NCBI GenBank assembly: GCA_002683515.1
Contig: NYTN01000065.1
Span: 1 to 9,431 of the forward strand
Length of the DNA stretch: 9,431 nucleotides
Direction of reading: 5' to 3'
From: Rhodobiaceae bacterium
GTDB taxonomy: Bacteria; Pseudomonadota; Alphaproteobacteria; RS24
The notes beneath the pieces were generated by a model. The model worked only from the letters and a program-made list of their open reading frames with translations. It was not told the DNA's origin and searched no databases. Each line of letters opens with the position of its first letter. Position 1 is the stretch's first letter. A program made the position numbers and the translations under genes. Positions 1 to 6,064 of this stretch are shown piece after piece.

Positions 1-155
1 ACCCATTCTTTACCAAAAAATGTTTCCATTTTTACTTGGCCGACTTCTAGTTCATGAGAAAACTGAACCCCGAACCATCCGTATGGGATAGGGAATGGGC
101 ATCTTTCCAGTTCATCTCCGGTTTGGATTCTTTCCAAATCAACAGGTGCGTTCAT
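1..155 (-). CDS. Rieske-type ring-hydroxylating oxygenase large subunit, N-terminal fragment
   Basis: Fifty-one complete codons are visible from an ATG at 155; the gene continues beyond the left edge. The residues PFPIPYGWFGVQFSHEL (about 21-37), followed by a GQVKMETFFGKEW stretch, resemble the lead-in to the Rieske domain of KshA-like and related terminal oxygenases, where this segment reads roughly 'PFPIPxGWFxVxxSxELxxGxV...YFG'. Such enzymes use a [2Fe-2S] Rieske cluster and a mononuclear iron to hydroxylate or demethylate aromatic, steroid or other hydrophobic substrates with O2, fed by a reductase. The cluster ligands (CxH...CxxH) would lie outside the window, so the call rests on the N-terminus alone. 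A GGGAG Shine-Dalgarno lies 5 bases before the ATG. The gene has its own promoter and palindrome upstream (180-214) and probably forms a separate unit from the SDR-ALDH pair. The substrate cannot be inferred. Confidence 0.72.
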   Translation of the reverse strand, partial: MNAPVDLERIQTGDELERCPFPIPYGWFGVQFSHELEVGQVKMETFFGKEW

Positions 156-179
156 AATAACTCCCAATTCTAAGCTGTT

Positions 180-199
180 ATGTAAGTATAAACTTACAT
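180..199. promoter_or_regulatory. Perfect palindrome, probable operator for the Rieske gene
   Basis: ATGTAAGT at 180-187 and ACTTACAT at 192-199 are exact inverted repeats separated by ATAA. The length and symmetry fit a dimeric repressor such as a TetR or GntR family protein. It overlaps the predicted -10 box and lies 25 bases before the Rieske start codon. Its half-site differs from that of the 2600-2620 palindrome, so a different regulator is likely, perhaps encoded outside the window. As an RNA hairpin it has only A/U-rich pairing and no following U tract, so it is not a good terminator. Confidence 0.6.
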
Positions 200-214
200 C
201 ATTAAGTAATTCAA
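185..214 (-). promoter_or_regulatory. Predicted sigma-70 promoter of the Rieske oxygenase gene
   Basis: On the minus strand, TTGAAT (plus 209-214, four of six matches to the -35 consensus) is followed after 18 bases by TATACT (plus 185-190, five of six matches to the -10 consensus). Transcription would begin near 178, giving a leader of about 23 bases before the ATG at 155. The -10 box sits within the palindrome at 180-199, so a protein bound there should block RNA polymerase. Prediction from sequence only. Confidence 0.55.
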
Positions 215-295
215 ACTATAAATAAGCAAAGAAATAAGTTCATTATTTTAGGTGTTTTTAAGCCTTATACTTTGCCTTATAAAGCGCAAAAATGG

Positions 296-1699
296 TTACT
301 TGAGACCCTTCATAATTAAATCGCTATACCGCTTTGAATAGGGGGGTAATTGCACAAGAAAGTCACGGAATTTGTCTAACGGTTGATGCACAACCGAACG
401 GGCATTCGACATATGTTTGAAGCCTTCATAGCCCCCGATACGCCCCATACCGGACGTTCCAACGCCGCCAAATGGCAGATTTGGGTTTGTGCCGGACTGG
501 ATGCAGTTATTGTTCACAACTGCTGAGCCTGAGGTTGAATTCTGCAAGAAGTAATTGATATTATCTTTATTGGTTGAATAAACATAAAACGCCAGTGGAG
601 TAGGGCGTTTGGCAATAATATCTAGTACTTCAGACCGTGTTGAATAGCTTACAACTGATAGAACAGGACCAAAAACTTCTTCATTCATAATTTCCATATC
701 TTCAGACATATTCGTCAGAATTGTCGGTTCGATATATCTGTCTACTTTATCGCCGCCACCGCCAAATACTACTTCTGCTCCTTTGGTAACTGCGTCATCC
801 ATCAGACCTTTAATGCGCTCATAATGCCGCTCATTAATAATACGGGGTACATAGTTGGAATTTTGTAATCCTGAGCCATCAGAATTGTAGAGAGCCTCGA
901 TTTTTTCTTTAATAAGAGTAAGGAATTTATCTTTTACGGTTTCGTGAATGACAATATATTCCGGCGCGATGCATACCTGACCGGCATTCATGACCCGCCC
1001 CCAAGCCAGCTTGGTTGCCGCATTTTCAAGATTAGCAGTTTCGTCAATGATAACAGGCGATTTACCACCCATTTCAAGTGTAATTGAAGCAAAATGATCT
1101 GCAGCCGCTTTCATTACAATCTTACCGACGGTCATGCCGCCTGTATAATAGATGTGATTGAAAGGCAGTTTGAGCAATTCTTGAGAGACCTCAACACCGC
1201 CCTGCATAACTTGAGCTTCATCGGCTGGTAAAGCCTTGTTTATGACTTCCTGCATGACCTGCGCGGAGACAGGCGCAAGCTCTGAAGGTTTAATAGCAAT
1301 CGTGTTGCCAGCAGCAATGGCAGGGATCATGGGGACAATACACTCGGCTGTTGGTGCATTATAGGCTGAGATATTTAGAACAACGCCCTTAGACTGATAA
1401 TTAATCTCACAACGTTTGCCCATAGTTGCGAGTGAGTTTTTAACTCGGACAGGACGCATCCATTTTTCGAGATTTTTTATGGTGAAATCGAGTTCACCCT
1501 TAATCATGACCAGTTCTGCAGCAACATCCACATCATTGGTACGGCGCTCTTCCTGGCCTGACTTAAAAATATCGTCTTTACGTTCAAGAAGCGCATCCCA
1601 GATAGACCTGAGGCGATCTGCACGTTCTTTGGCTGTAGTTAGACGCATGCGGGGAGCCGCATCTTGAAGTGTTTTAAATTGTGAAGCTATATCACTCAT
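296..1699 (-). CDS. NAD(P)-dependent aldehyde dehydrogenase, class-3/coniferyl-aldehyde-dehydrogenase-like
   Basis: A 467-residue cytoplasmic enzyme expected to oxidise an aldehyde to its carboxylate using NAD(P)+. The core motifs are present: IKPSE (136-140, cofactor-binding Lys137), LEMGGKSP (208-215, general base Glu209), NAGQVCIAPEY (238-248, nucleophile Cys243), EVFGP (341-345) and NLPFGG (407-412). The length, CIAPEY around the cysteine and a C-terminal LPPYSKRY (451-458) point to the class 3 (fatty or aromatic aldehyde) and coniferyl aldehyde branch rather than the roughly 500-residue betaine or acetaldehyde type. Two usual motifs are altered: the PWN motif reads AYN (112-114, keeping the oxyanion Asn114), and the GSTxVG cofactor motif reads GGMTVG. 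The ATG at 1699 is only 3 bases after the SDR stop, and its AAGGGG Shine-Dalgarno overlaps the last SDR codons, so the two are co-transcribed. It probably acts on the SDR's aldehyde product. The substrate is not known. Confidence 0.9.
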   Translation of the reverse strand: MSDIASQFKTLQDAAPRMRLTTAKERADRLRSIWDALLERKDDIFKSGQEERRTNDVDVAAELVMIKGELDFTIKNLEKWMRPVRVKNSLATMGKRCEINYQSKGVVLNISAYNAPTAECIVPMIPAIAAGNTIAIKPSELAPVSAQVMQEVINKALPADEAQVMQGGVEVSQELLKLPFNHIYYTGGMTVGKIVMKAAADHFASITLEMGGKSPVIIDETANLENAATKLAWGRVMNAGQVCIAPEYIVIHETVKDKFLTLIKEKIEALYNSDGSGLQNSNYVPRIINERHYERIKGLMDDAVTKGAEVVFGGGGDKVDRYIEPTILTNMSEDMEIMNEEVFGPVLSVVSYSTRSEVLDIIAKRPTPLAFYVYSTNKDNINYFLQNSTSGSAVVNNNCIQSGTNPNLPFGGVGTSGMGRIGGYEGFKHMSNARSVVHQPLDKFRDFLVQLPPYSKRYSDLIMKGLK

Positions 1700-1702
1700 A
1701 AT

Positions 1703-2578
1703 TTACCCCTTAAATTGTGGAATTTTGCTTGCTGTTTGAAGCATTTTTTCAAATAATCTATCTGGAAGCAGTTTGAATAACGGCCCCATAACCGCGACAT
1801 CTTTGCCGACTAGATAGGAAGACTTCCAGTTTTTGATATCAAGTAATCCGAGAACCTGATTAACAACGACTTCCGGTGGATTACCACCTTCAATTTGCGT
1901 CGGCATAACATCGGTAATGGTTTCATAAAGATATGGCGCGTAAATATCGTTCATTTCTTTGGAAACATTTTTCCAAACATCTTTGGTCGTTTCGCGTGAA
2001 TTGGCGGTCATATGTGTTTTAACAGCGCCCGGTTCAACGGCTGTTACTTGGATACCAAAAGGCGCTAGTTCATTACGAAGCGTCTTTGTCAGTCCGATAA
2101 CGGCATGTTTTGACATATTATACACCCCGGAGCCAACCGGATTGGCTTTTACCGCACCTGAAGCAAAATTGATAATCCTGGATTTTCCGGTACCTCGGCG
2201 AATAAATGGCAAGAATGCCTGGGTTACCCGCATCATGCCCCATGTATTGACCTCAAACATGGTCTTGCCGTTTTTAATTGATGCACCTTCAATGACGCCT
2301 GTACCGACATTTGCGATACCGGCGTTGTTTATCAAAAGATCTAGAGGTTTACCACTCAACTCTTTTTCAACTATTTTGGCGCTGTCTTTCACTGATTTAT
2401 CGGATGTGACATCTTGAACGACTTTGAGAATATTAGGATTATTTCCCAACTCCGATGTATCTGCATCCGGAAGTATGCCGGCGAAGACCTTCCAACCGCG
2501 TTCTGCAAGTGTTTTTGCTTTTAATGCACCCATTCCCATCGCTGCGCCGGAAATGAATACTGTCTTTTGTTCGAGCAT
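1703..2578 (-). CDS. Short-chain dehydrogenase/reductase (classical SDR)
   Basis: A 291-residue Rossmann-fold oxidoreductase using NAD(P)(H) to interconvert an alcohol and a carbonyl. It shows the glycine-rich cofactor loop as SGAAMGMG (10-17, with Ser in place of the usual Thr), Asp56-Val57 that contacts adenine, NNAG (84-87), Asn111, the catalytic Ser140 and the YNMSK motif with Tyr153 and Lys157, then the PG pair at 183-184. It is longer than the usual ~250 residues; the extra C-terminal part (about 220-291) resembles SDRs acting on bulky lipid or steroid-like substrates, though this is only a hint. An ATG five codons upstream (2593) is in frame, but the strong GAGGGGTGGG Shine-Dalgarno lies between the two ATGs and positions the start at 2578. 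First gene of the SDR-ALDH operon and divergent from the TetR gene. It most likely makes the aldehyde or ketone handled next. Confidence 0.9.
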   Translation of the reverse strand: MLEQKTVFISGAAMGMGALKAKTLAERGWKVFAGILPDADTSELGNNPNILKVVQDVTSDKSVKDSAKIVEKELSGKPLDLLINNAGIANVGTGVIEGASIKNGKTMFEVNTWGMMRVTQAFLPFIRRGTGKSRIINFASGAVKANPVGSGVYNMSKHAVIGLTKTLRNELAPFGIQVTAVEPGAVKTHMTANSRETTKDVWKNVSKEMNDIYAPYLYETITDVMPTQIEGGNPPEVVVNQVLGLLDIKNWKSSYLVGKDVAVMGPLFKLLPDRLFEKMLQTASKIPQFKG

Positions 2579-2581
2579 AAT

Positions 2582-2591
2582 CCCACCCCTC
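2582..2591 (-). promoter_or_regulatory. Ribosome binding site deciding the SDR start
   Basis: On the minus strand GAGGGGTGGG precedes the ATG at 2578, with the AGGGG core 7 bases away. The alternative in-frame ATG at 2593 overlaps this site and has only AT-rich sequence before it, so the shorter protein is preferred. Confidence 0.75.
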
Positions 2592-2599
2592 ATTATTTA

Positions 2600-2620
2600 T
2601 TTACGAACGTGGTTCATAAA
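2600..2620. promoter_or_regulatory. Palindromic operator, probable TetR-family binding site
   Basis: TTTACGAAC (2600-2608) and GTTCATAAA (2612-2620) form an inverted repeat around GTG, with eight of nine positions pairing. Size and symmetry fit operators of TetR-family dimers, which often carry GAAC/GTTC cores. It covers the predicted -10 box and start point of the SDR-ALDH promoter, and lies in the divergent gap next to a TetR gene. The likely ligand is therefore the 2741-3424 product, acting as a repressor. This is inference from position and symmetry. Confidence 0.6.
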
Positions 2621-2644
2621 AAATTGTTTTTGAATTTTAGTCAA
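2616..2644 (-). promoter_or_regulatory. Predicted promoter of the SDR-ALDH operon
   Basis: On the minus strand TTGACT (plus 2639-2644, five of six matches to the -35 box) is followed after exactly 17 bases by TTTTAT (plus 2616-2621, four of six matches to the -10 box). Transcription would begin near 2609, in the middle of the palindrome at 2600-2620. This gives a leader of about 30 bases containing the strong Shine-Dalgarno. No equally good rightward promoter for the TetR gene was found in this gap. Confidence 0.55.
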
Positions 2645-2740
2645 GCACGCTTATCGCTTTTTATTGAATTATACCGTTTTCATTGCCCGTTTTCTTCTCT
2701 AAACTGGTTACAAGAACACATAAATAGAACTGGAATTGTT

Positions 2741-3424
2741 TTGACGTCGCAGTCTACTGAATTACCCCAAAATTTTGAGAAAAAAGAAACGAGAGGCCGG
2801 AAGCGTCTTTTGAAAAGAGACGATATTTTGGATGGTGCTTTGTTCATCGGATTGGACAATTTGACGATGAAAAACCTTGCTGAGCACCTAAAGGTCGGTA
2901 CGGCAACGCTTTATCAATATTTTGAAAACAGAGAAACTCTCTTGATGGAGGCGGCTGAATATTCAATCAAATTATTGCCATTCCCTGATTATAAAGGGCA
3001 GGGCTGGCAGCAAATGGCGCTTGAGTATACAAAAAATGTTCAAAAAATTCTCAAGCAACACCCTTCTTTTATCCACAGCCACCCTGTCACGGATTATGGT
3101 TATAAGATTCATTTTACGCTGACCGAAAAAATACTCACTGATTTGGTTTCGTCTGGTCTGGATGCCAAACAGGCCATCAAGGTTGCTCATATTATTACTA
3201 TGGCGTCTTATGGTGGAGCTGTTGAAGCCATCAGGCAAGAACGCTTACCGCTTAACGGGGCGAACATTCAAAGTTATATTTCGAGCCAGTTTAAAGAAAT
3301 GGACTCTGATGAATTCCCAATTTTGTCAGAAAATTTAGAAGATTTCATTCTTTCTGCAGAGGATAAAACGGATTTTTTGCTAAGAATAGCTCTGGCTAAT
3401 ATTCAGGGTGAGTTTGAAGAATAA
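2741..3424 (+). CDS. TetR/AcrR-family transcriptional regulator
   Basis: A cytoplasmic DNA-binding protein of 227 residues if read from the TTG at 2741. Residues about 19-65 form a TetR helix-turn-helix: a basic RGRKRLLKR stretch, then LTMKNLAEHLKV and the recognition helix GTATLYQYF (53-61). The remainder is helical and would bind an effector and dimerise. The frame stays open back to an ATG at 2567, but that extension would overlap the SDR start, cover the predicted operator and promoter, and add about 58 residues that look like translated non-coding DNA. The 227-residue length is normal for the family. The TTG start has only a weak GGAA six bases or so upstream, so the start is uncertain. 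It is followed after 16 bases by the metallo-hydrolase gene. It probably represses the divergent SDR-ALDH operon through the palindrome at 2600-2620; the ligand is unknown. Confidence 0.85.
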   Translation: MTSQSTELPQNFEKKETRGRKRLLKRDDILDGALFIGLDNLTMKNLAEHLKVGTATLYQYFENRETLLMEAAEYSIKLLPFPDYKGQGWQQMALEYTKNVQKILKQHPSFIHSHPVTDYGYKIHFTLTEKILTDLVSSGLDAKQAIKVAHIITMASYGGAVEAIRQERLPLNGANIQSYISSQFKEMDSDEFPILSENLEDFILSAEDKTDFLLRIALANIQGEFEE

Positions 3425-3440
3425 TAAATTTTAGGGCGGT

Positions 3441-4868
3441 ATGGGAAATTATCTTAAATATTTGGTGATTGGCTTGGTTGGCTTGGTGGTGATAGGTGTG
3501 TTCACTTATCAATATTCCGACAGCGCTAAAAAACAGGTACAGCTTCAGGCGCTTGATGCTGTTCACGATTTGGCAACCAATCGCATGAAAAAACAGGCGG
3601 AAAACGGTTCAACCAGTGTGGCAGCGGAATTTATTAATCTTCCGATTGAAGCGACTGAAGTTGTTGATGGTATTATCCGGGTCACGGGTATTGGCAATAT
3701 TTATATGGTGCCGACAAATGAAGGTAATGTGTTATTCGACACGGGACTTGTGATGCAGGTTCCAAAACAGATTTCTGCCATGAATAACGCCGTGCCGAAC
3801 AATAAACTCACTCACATTATTCTTAGTCATTCTCACGCAGACCATATTGGCGGGGTTAAATACTGGAAAGAAGATGGTGTTGAGATTATCGCTCATGATC
3901 AATTTACTGAAGAACAGCGCTATCTAAAAGCACTTGAGCCCTATTTACACGACCGTAACCGTCTTTTGTTTCCTTTCATGCCTGAGGAGCCTCCAACTTC
4001 TGAAATGATTGCATATGGAGGAATTACGCCGACACTTACAGTGAATGAAGGCGATAGCTATCGCTTGGAATTGGGTGGTAAAGTAATGGAAGTCTATGCC
4101 ATGGCAGGTGCTGAAGGTGCTGATAATCTTGTGATGTGGTTACCTGATCAGAAGGCCCTTCTTTCTGGTGATTTTTTTGGTCCTATGTTTCCGCAATTTC
4201 CGAATGTCTTCACGATGCGCGGCGAGAAAATTCGCAAGCCGGTGGAATATATTAGATCGCTAAATCGTTTGATTGATCTTGCCCCAGAAGTCGTTCTACC
4301 TGGGCATCTTGACCCTGTGATAGGGCAGGAAAAGATTGTTAACGGTTTAACAAAAATGAGAGACGCCGTAAAATATGTTCATGATGAAACGATTGCCGGT
4401 ATGAATAATGGTAAAACTCTTTATCAGCTTATGGAAACAATTAGTTTGCCACCGGAACTTGAACTTTCCCAAGCGCATGGACGCGTGTCATGGGCAGTTA
4501 AAAGTATTTGGGAATATTACGCAACATGGTTTCATTTCGATCGAACAACTGAGCTTTATGGCGTCGACAGAGGCGAAGTGATGCCTGATGTTGTTGCGCT
4601 GGCAGGGCCAAATTCTTTACTAGAAAAAGCCAGGATTTACAATAAAGCCGACCAACCAGTTCGCGCCATGCACATAGTTGAGATTTTGCTGGATGACCCT
4701 TCACAGGCTTTTGACCCAAGTGTTAATCAGGTTCGTTTAGAAACTCTTCAGTTATTGCTTGATAAAGCGATAAACGGGATTGAAAACAGCTATGAGATTT
4801 ATTGGCTCAACGCTCAAATTCGCCTGGCAGAGGGTGTGATAAATGAAGTGAGTAATAGCTCTAATTAA
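3441..4868 (+). CDS. Membrane-anchored MBL-fold hydrolase with alkyl-sulfatase-type dimerisation domain
   Basis: A 475-residue protein with an uncleaved-looking N-terminal hydrophobic segment (about 5-24), placing the rest in the periplasm. Residues about 75-290 are a metallo-beta-lactamase fold with the dimetal motif HSHADH (130-135), SGD (242-244) and LPGH (His289). Instead of the His found in most members between HxHxDH and SGD, it has AEGAD with Glu225, as in the SdsA1/BDS1 alkyl sulfatases. Residues about 345-415 (GRVSWAVKSIWEYYATWF, then helices) resemble the alkyl-sulfatase dimerisation domain. The C-terminal SCP2-like domain of full-length SdsA1 (about 650 residues) appears to be missing. 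Predicted role: zinc-dependent hydrolysis of an alkyl sulfate or related ester, releasing an alcohol. AGGGCGG just before the ATG is the ribosome site. It lies 16 bases after the TetR gene, suggesting co-regulation with SDR-ALDH. The exact bond cleaved is not established. Confidence 0.8.
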   Translation: MGNYLKYLVIGLVGLVVIGVFTYQYSDSAKKQVQLQALDAVHDLATNRMKKQAENGSTSVAAEFINLPIEATEVVDGIIRVTGIGNIYMVPTNEGNVLFDTGLVMQVPKQISAMNNAVPNNKLTHIILSHSHADHIGGVKYWKEDGVEIIAHDQFTEEQRYLKALEPYLHDRNRLLFPFMPEEPPTSEMIAYGGITPTLTVNEGDSYRLELGGKVMEVYAMAGAEGADNLVMWLPDQKALLSGDFFGPMFPQFPNVFTMRGEKIRKPVEYIRSLNRLIDLAPEVVLPGHLDPVIGQEKIVNGLTKMRDAVKYVHDETIAGMNNGKTLYQLMETISLPPELELSQAHGRVSWAVKSIWEYYATWFHFDRTTELYGVDRGEVMPDVVALAGPNSLLEKARIYNKADQPVRAMHIVEILLDDPSQAFDPSVNQVRLETLQLLLDKAINGIENSYEIYWLNAQIRLAEGVINEVSNSSN

Positions 4869-6064
4869 ATTAACATTCGTTCTGCAAACCAGAATAAGCC
4901 AAGTCCAAATAATACTGGCGCCACAAAATATTCAACTCTGTCGCGACTGAAATTTGTGCGTATTTCCAGAACAGATATCAATGCATAGACTGTCATAAGG
5001 GTAAAAAGCTGAGCTAGTTCGACACCGAGGTTAAATCCAATTAACGGTGAAAGGATGTCGCCTTTATCCAGATATATATGTTTTAAACCGCCAGCAAAAC
5101 CTGCCCCGTGAACAAGTCCAAAGGCGACTGTAAGCAGTGGAAAGAGTTTTGTCTTTATGCGAACCGATTGGCTTAGATGTTGATAGCTGAATAGTGCGAG
5201 CGGCAGGGTAAAGAATAAACCTATAGAAAGTGGTATGCGTCCCATGTATATAGCGAGCGCACATATGAAAATTATTCCAAAGCTGAGTAGGGGGGCAGAA
5301 AGCGAATTAATTTTATATTTTTTGCCGGCAATATCATAGGCTGTGAGGGCAATTGTAAGACCAATAAGCGCTTCTATAAGCTTCTCATTGGGGACAATTA
5401 TATCCACGAAAGCTAATCCAAGCGTGAGGCTATGTCCGAGAGTGAAGCCTGTGATGCATAAAACAGCCAATCTTGGTGTCGCCGCAAATAGTGCCAGAGC
5501 AAGTAGAAATATCATGTGATCTAAACCGGAGACAACATGAAAAAAACCGAGATGAATAAATGCGCTTAAGCTGTCAATAAAGCTTCGTGCTTCAAAATTA
5601 AAATATTGTCGCGCATTACTAAGAACAATTTCTTGATTTTCTCCGGCGATAGAAAATCTTGCAAGATGAATATGGGAGGGCGATACCGCTGTGAAGCTGC
5701 TTATTTCTATTAGGGGTGGCTCTGTGTTGATGTTTTCCTGACAACTGAACACCCCTCTTGCACGGAAATATCCATTCCTATCATGCCGTTCAACCTCAAG
5801 CCTTTCAGGCAAACAACTCTGTTTATTCTGATAGACATTTATAGTCTCGGTCAGATGAAATTGAAGCAGTGTCATATAATCCATAGATGGATAAATCTGA
5901 GCAAGTTGTGTGATGCGTCTTTGGTCAACCGAGAAAATAAATTTTAAGTTATTATCTGTTTCTGTGACCGTCTCCCATTGAGAAAAAGACTGGCTTCTCG
6001 TGTGCGCGAAGGCATCAGGTTGAAGGGTAATTATTAGGGTGATGAGCAATAGTAAAGTGCGCAT
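4865..6064 (-). CDS. HupE/UreJ-family membrane protein (putative Ni/Co-type permease)
   Basis: A 399-residue inner-membrane protein with a signal peptide (hydrophobic 3-14, AFA-H cleavage near 20/21), an extracytoplasmic domain of about 140 residues with two cysteines (84, 108) that could pair, then seven or eight membrane segments from about 165 to 397. The HupE/UreJ signature motifs are visible: HVVSGLDH (176-183, keeping the H-x5-DH spacing of HupE), GFTLGHSLTL (206-215), HGAGFAGGL (319-327) and FNLGVELAQL (344-353). HupE and UreJ proteins bring nickel or cobalt to hydrogenase or urease, but neither enzyme is nearby, so the metal and purpose are open. The long N-terminal domain marks the larger HupE/UreJ_2 type. 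The ATG overlaps the preceding stop as TAATG with no good Shine-Dalgarno, implying translational coupling. Its stop overlaps that of the facing hydrolase gene. Confidence 0.85.
   Translation of the reverse strand: MRTLLLLITLIITLQPDAFAHTRSQSFSQWETVTETDNNLKFIFSVDQRRITQLAQIYPSMDYMTLLQFHLTETINVYQNKQSCLPERLEVERHDRNGYFRARGVFSCQENINTEPPLIEISSFTAVSPSHIHLARFSIAGENQEIVLSNARQYFNFEARSFIDSLSAFIHLGFFHVVSGLDHMIFLLALALFAATPRLAVLCITGFTLGHSLTLGLAFVDIIVPNEKLIEALIGLTIALTAYDIAGKKYKINSLSAPLLSFGIIFICALAIYMGRIPLSIGLFFTLPLALFSYQHLSQSVRIKTKLFPLLTVAFGLVHGAGFAGGLKHIYLDKGDILSPLIGFNLGVELAQLFTLMTVYALISVLEIRTNFSRDRVEYFVAPVLFGLGLFWFAERMLI

Noticed and set aside
180..199. Palindrome as a rho-independent terminator of the ALDH operon
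   Set aside because: The stem is AT-rich, no U tract follows, and it overlaps a good -10 box; an operator is the better reading.
271..290. Possible hairpin TTTGC...GCAAA after the ALDH stop
   Set aside because: Five weak pairs with a ten-base loop and no U tract do not support a terminator.
1416..1667. Plus-strand open frame inside the ALDH gene
   Set aside because: It lies opposite conserved ALDH coding sequence and its product looks like no protein family; it is an antisense shadow. The same holds for 1959-2417 opposite the SDR.
2579..2593. SDR start at ATG 2593
   Set aside because: The ribosome binding site lies after this ATG and directs initiation at 2578; nothing resembling a Shine-Dalgarno precedes 2593.
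2567..2740. N-terminal extension of the TetR regulator from ATG 2567
   Set aside because: It would overlap the SDR start, span the palindrome and promoter, and adds residues with no family resemblance before the DNA-binding domain.
4865..6064. Urease or hydrogenase accessory role for the HupE/UreJ protein
   Set aside because: No urease, hydrogenase or maturation gene is in the window; the neighbours are DUF3604 and chaperone-like genes, so only the family-level call is kept.
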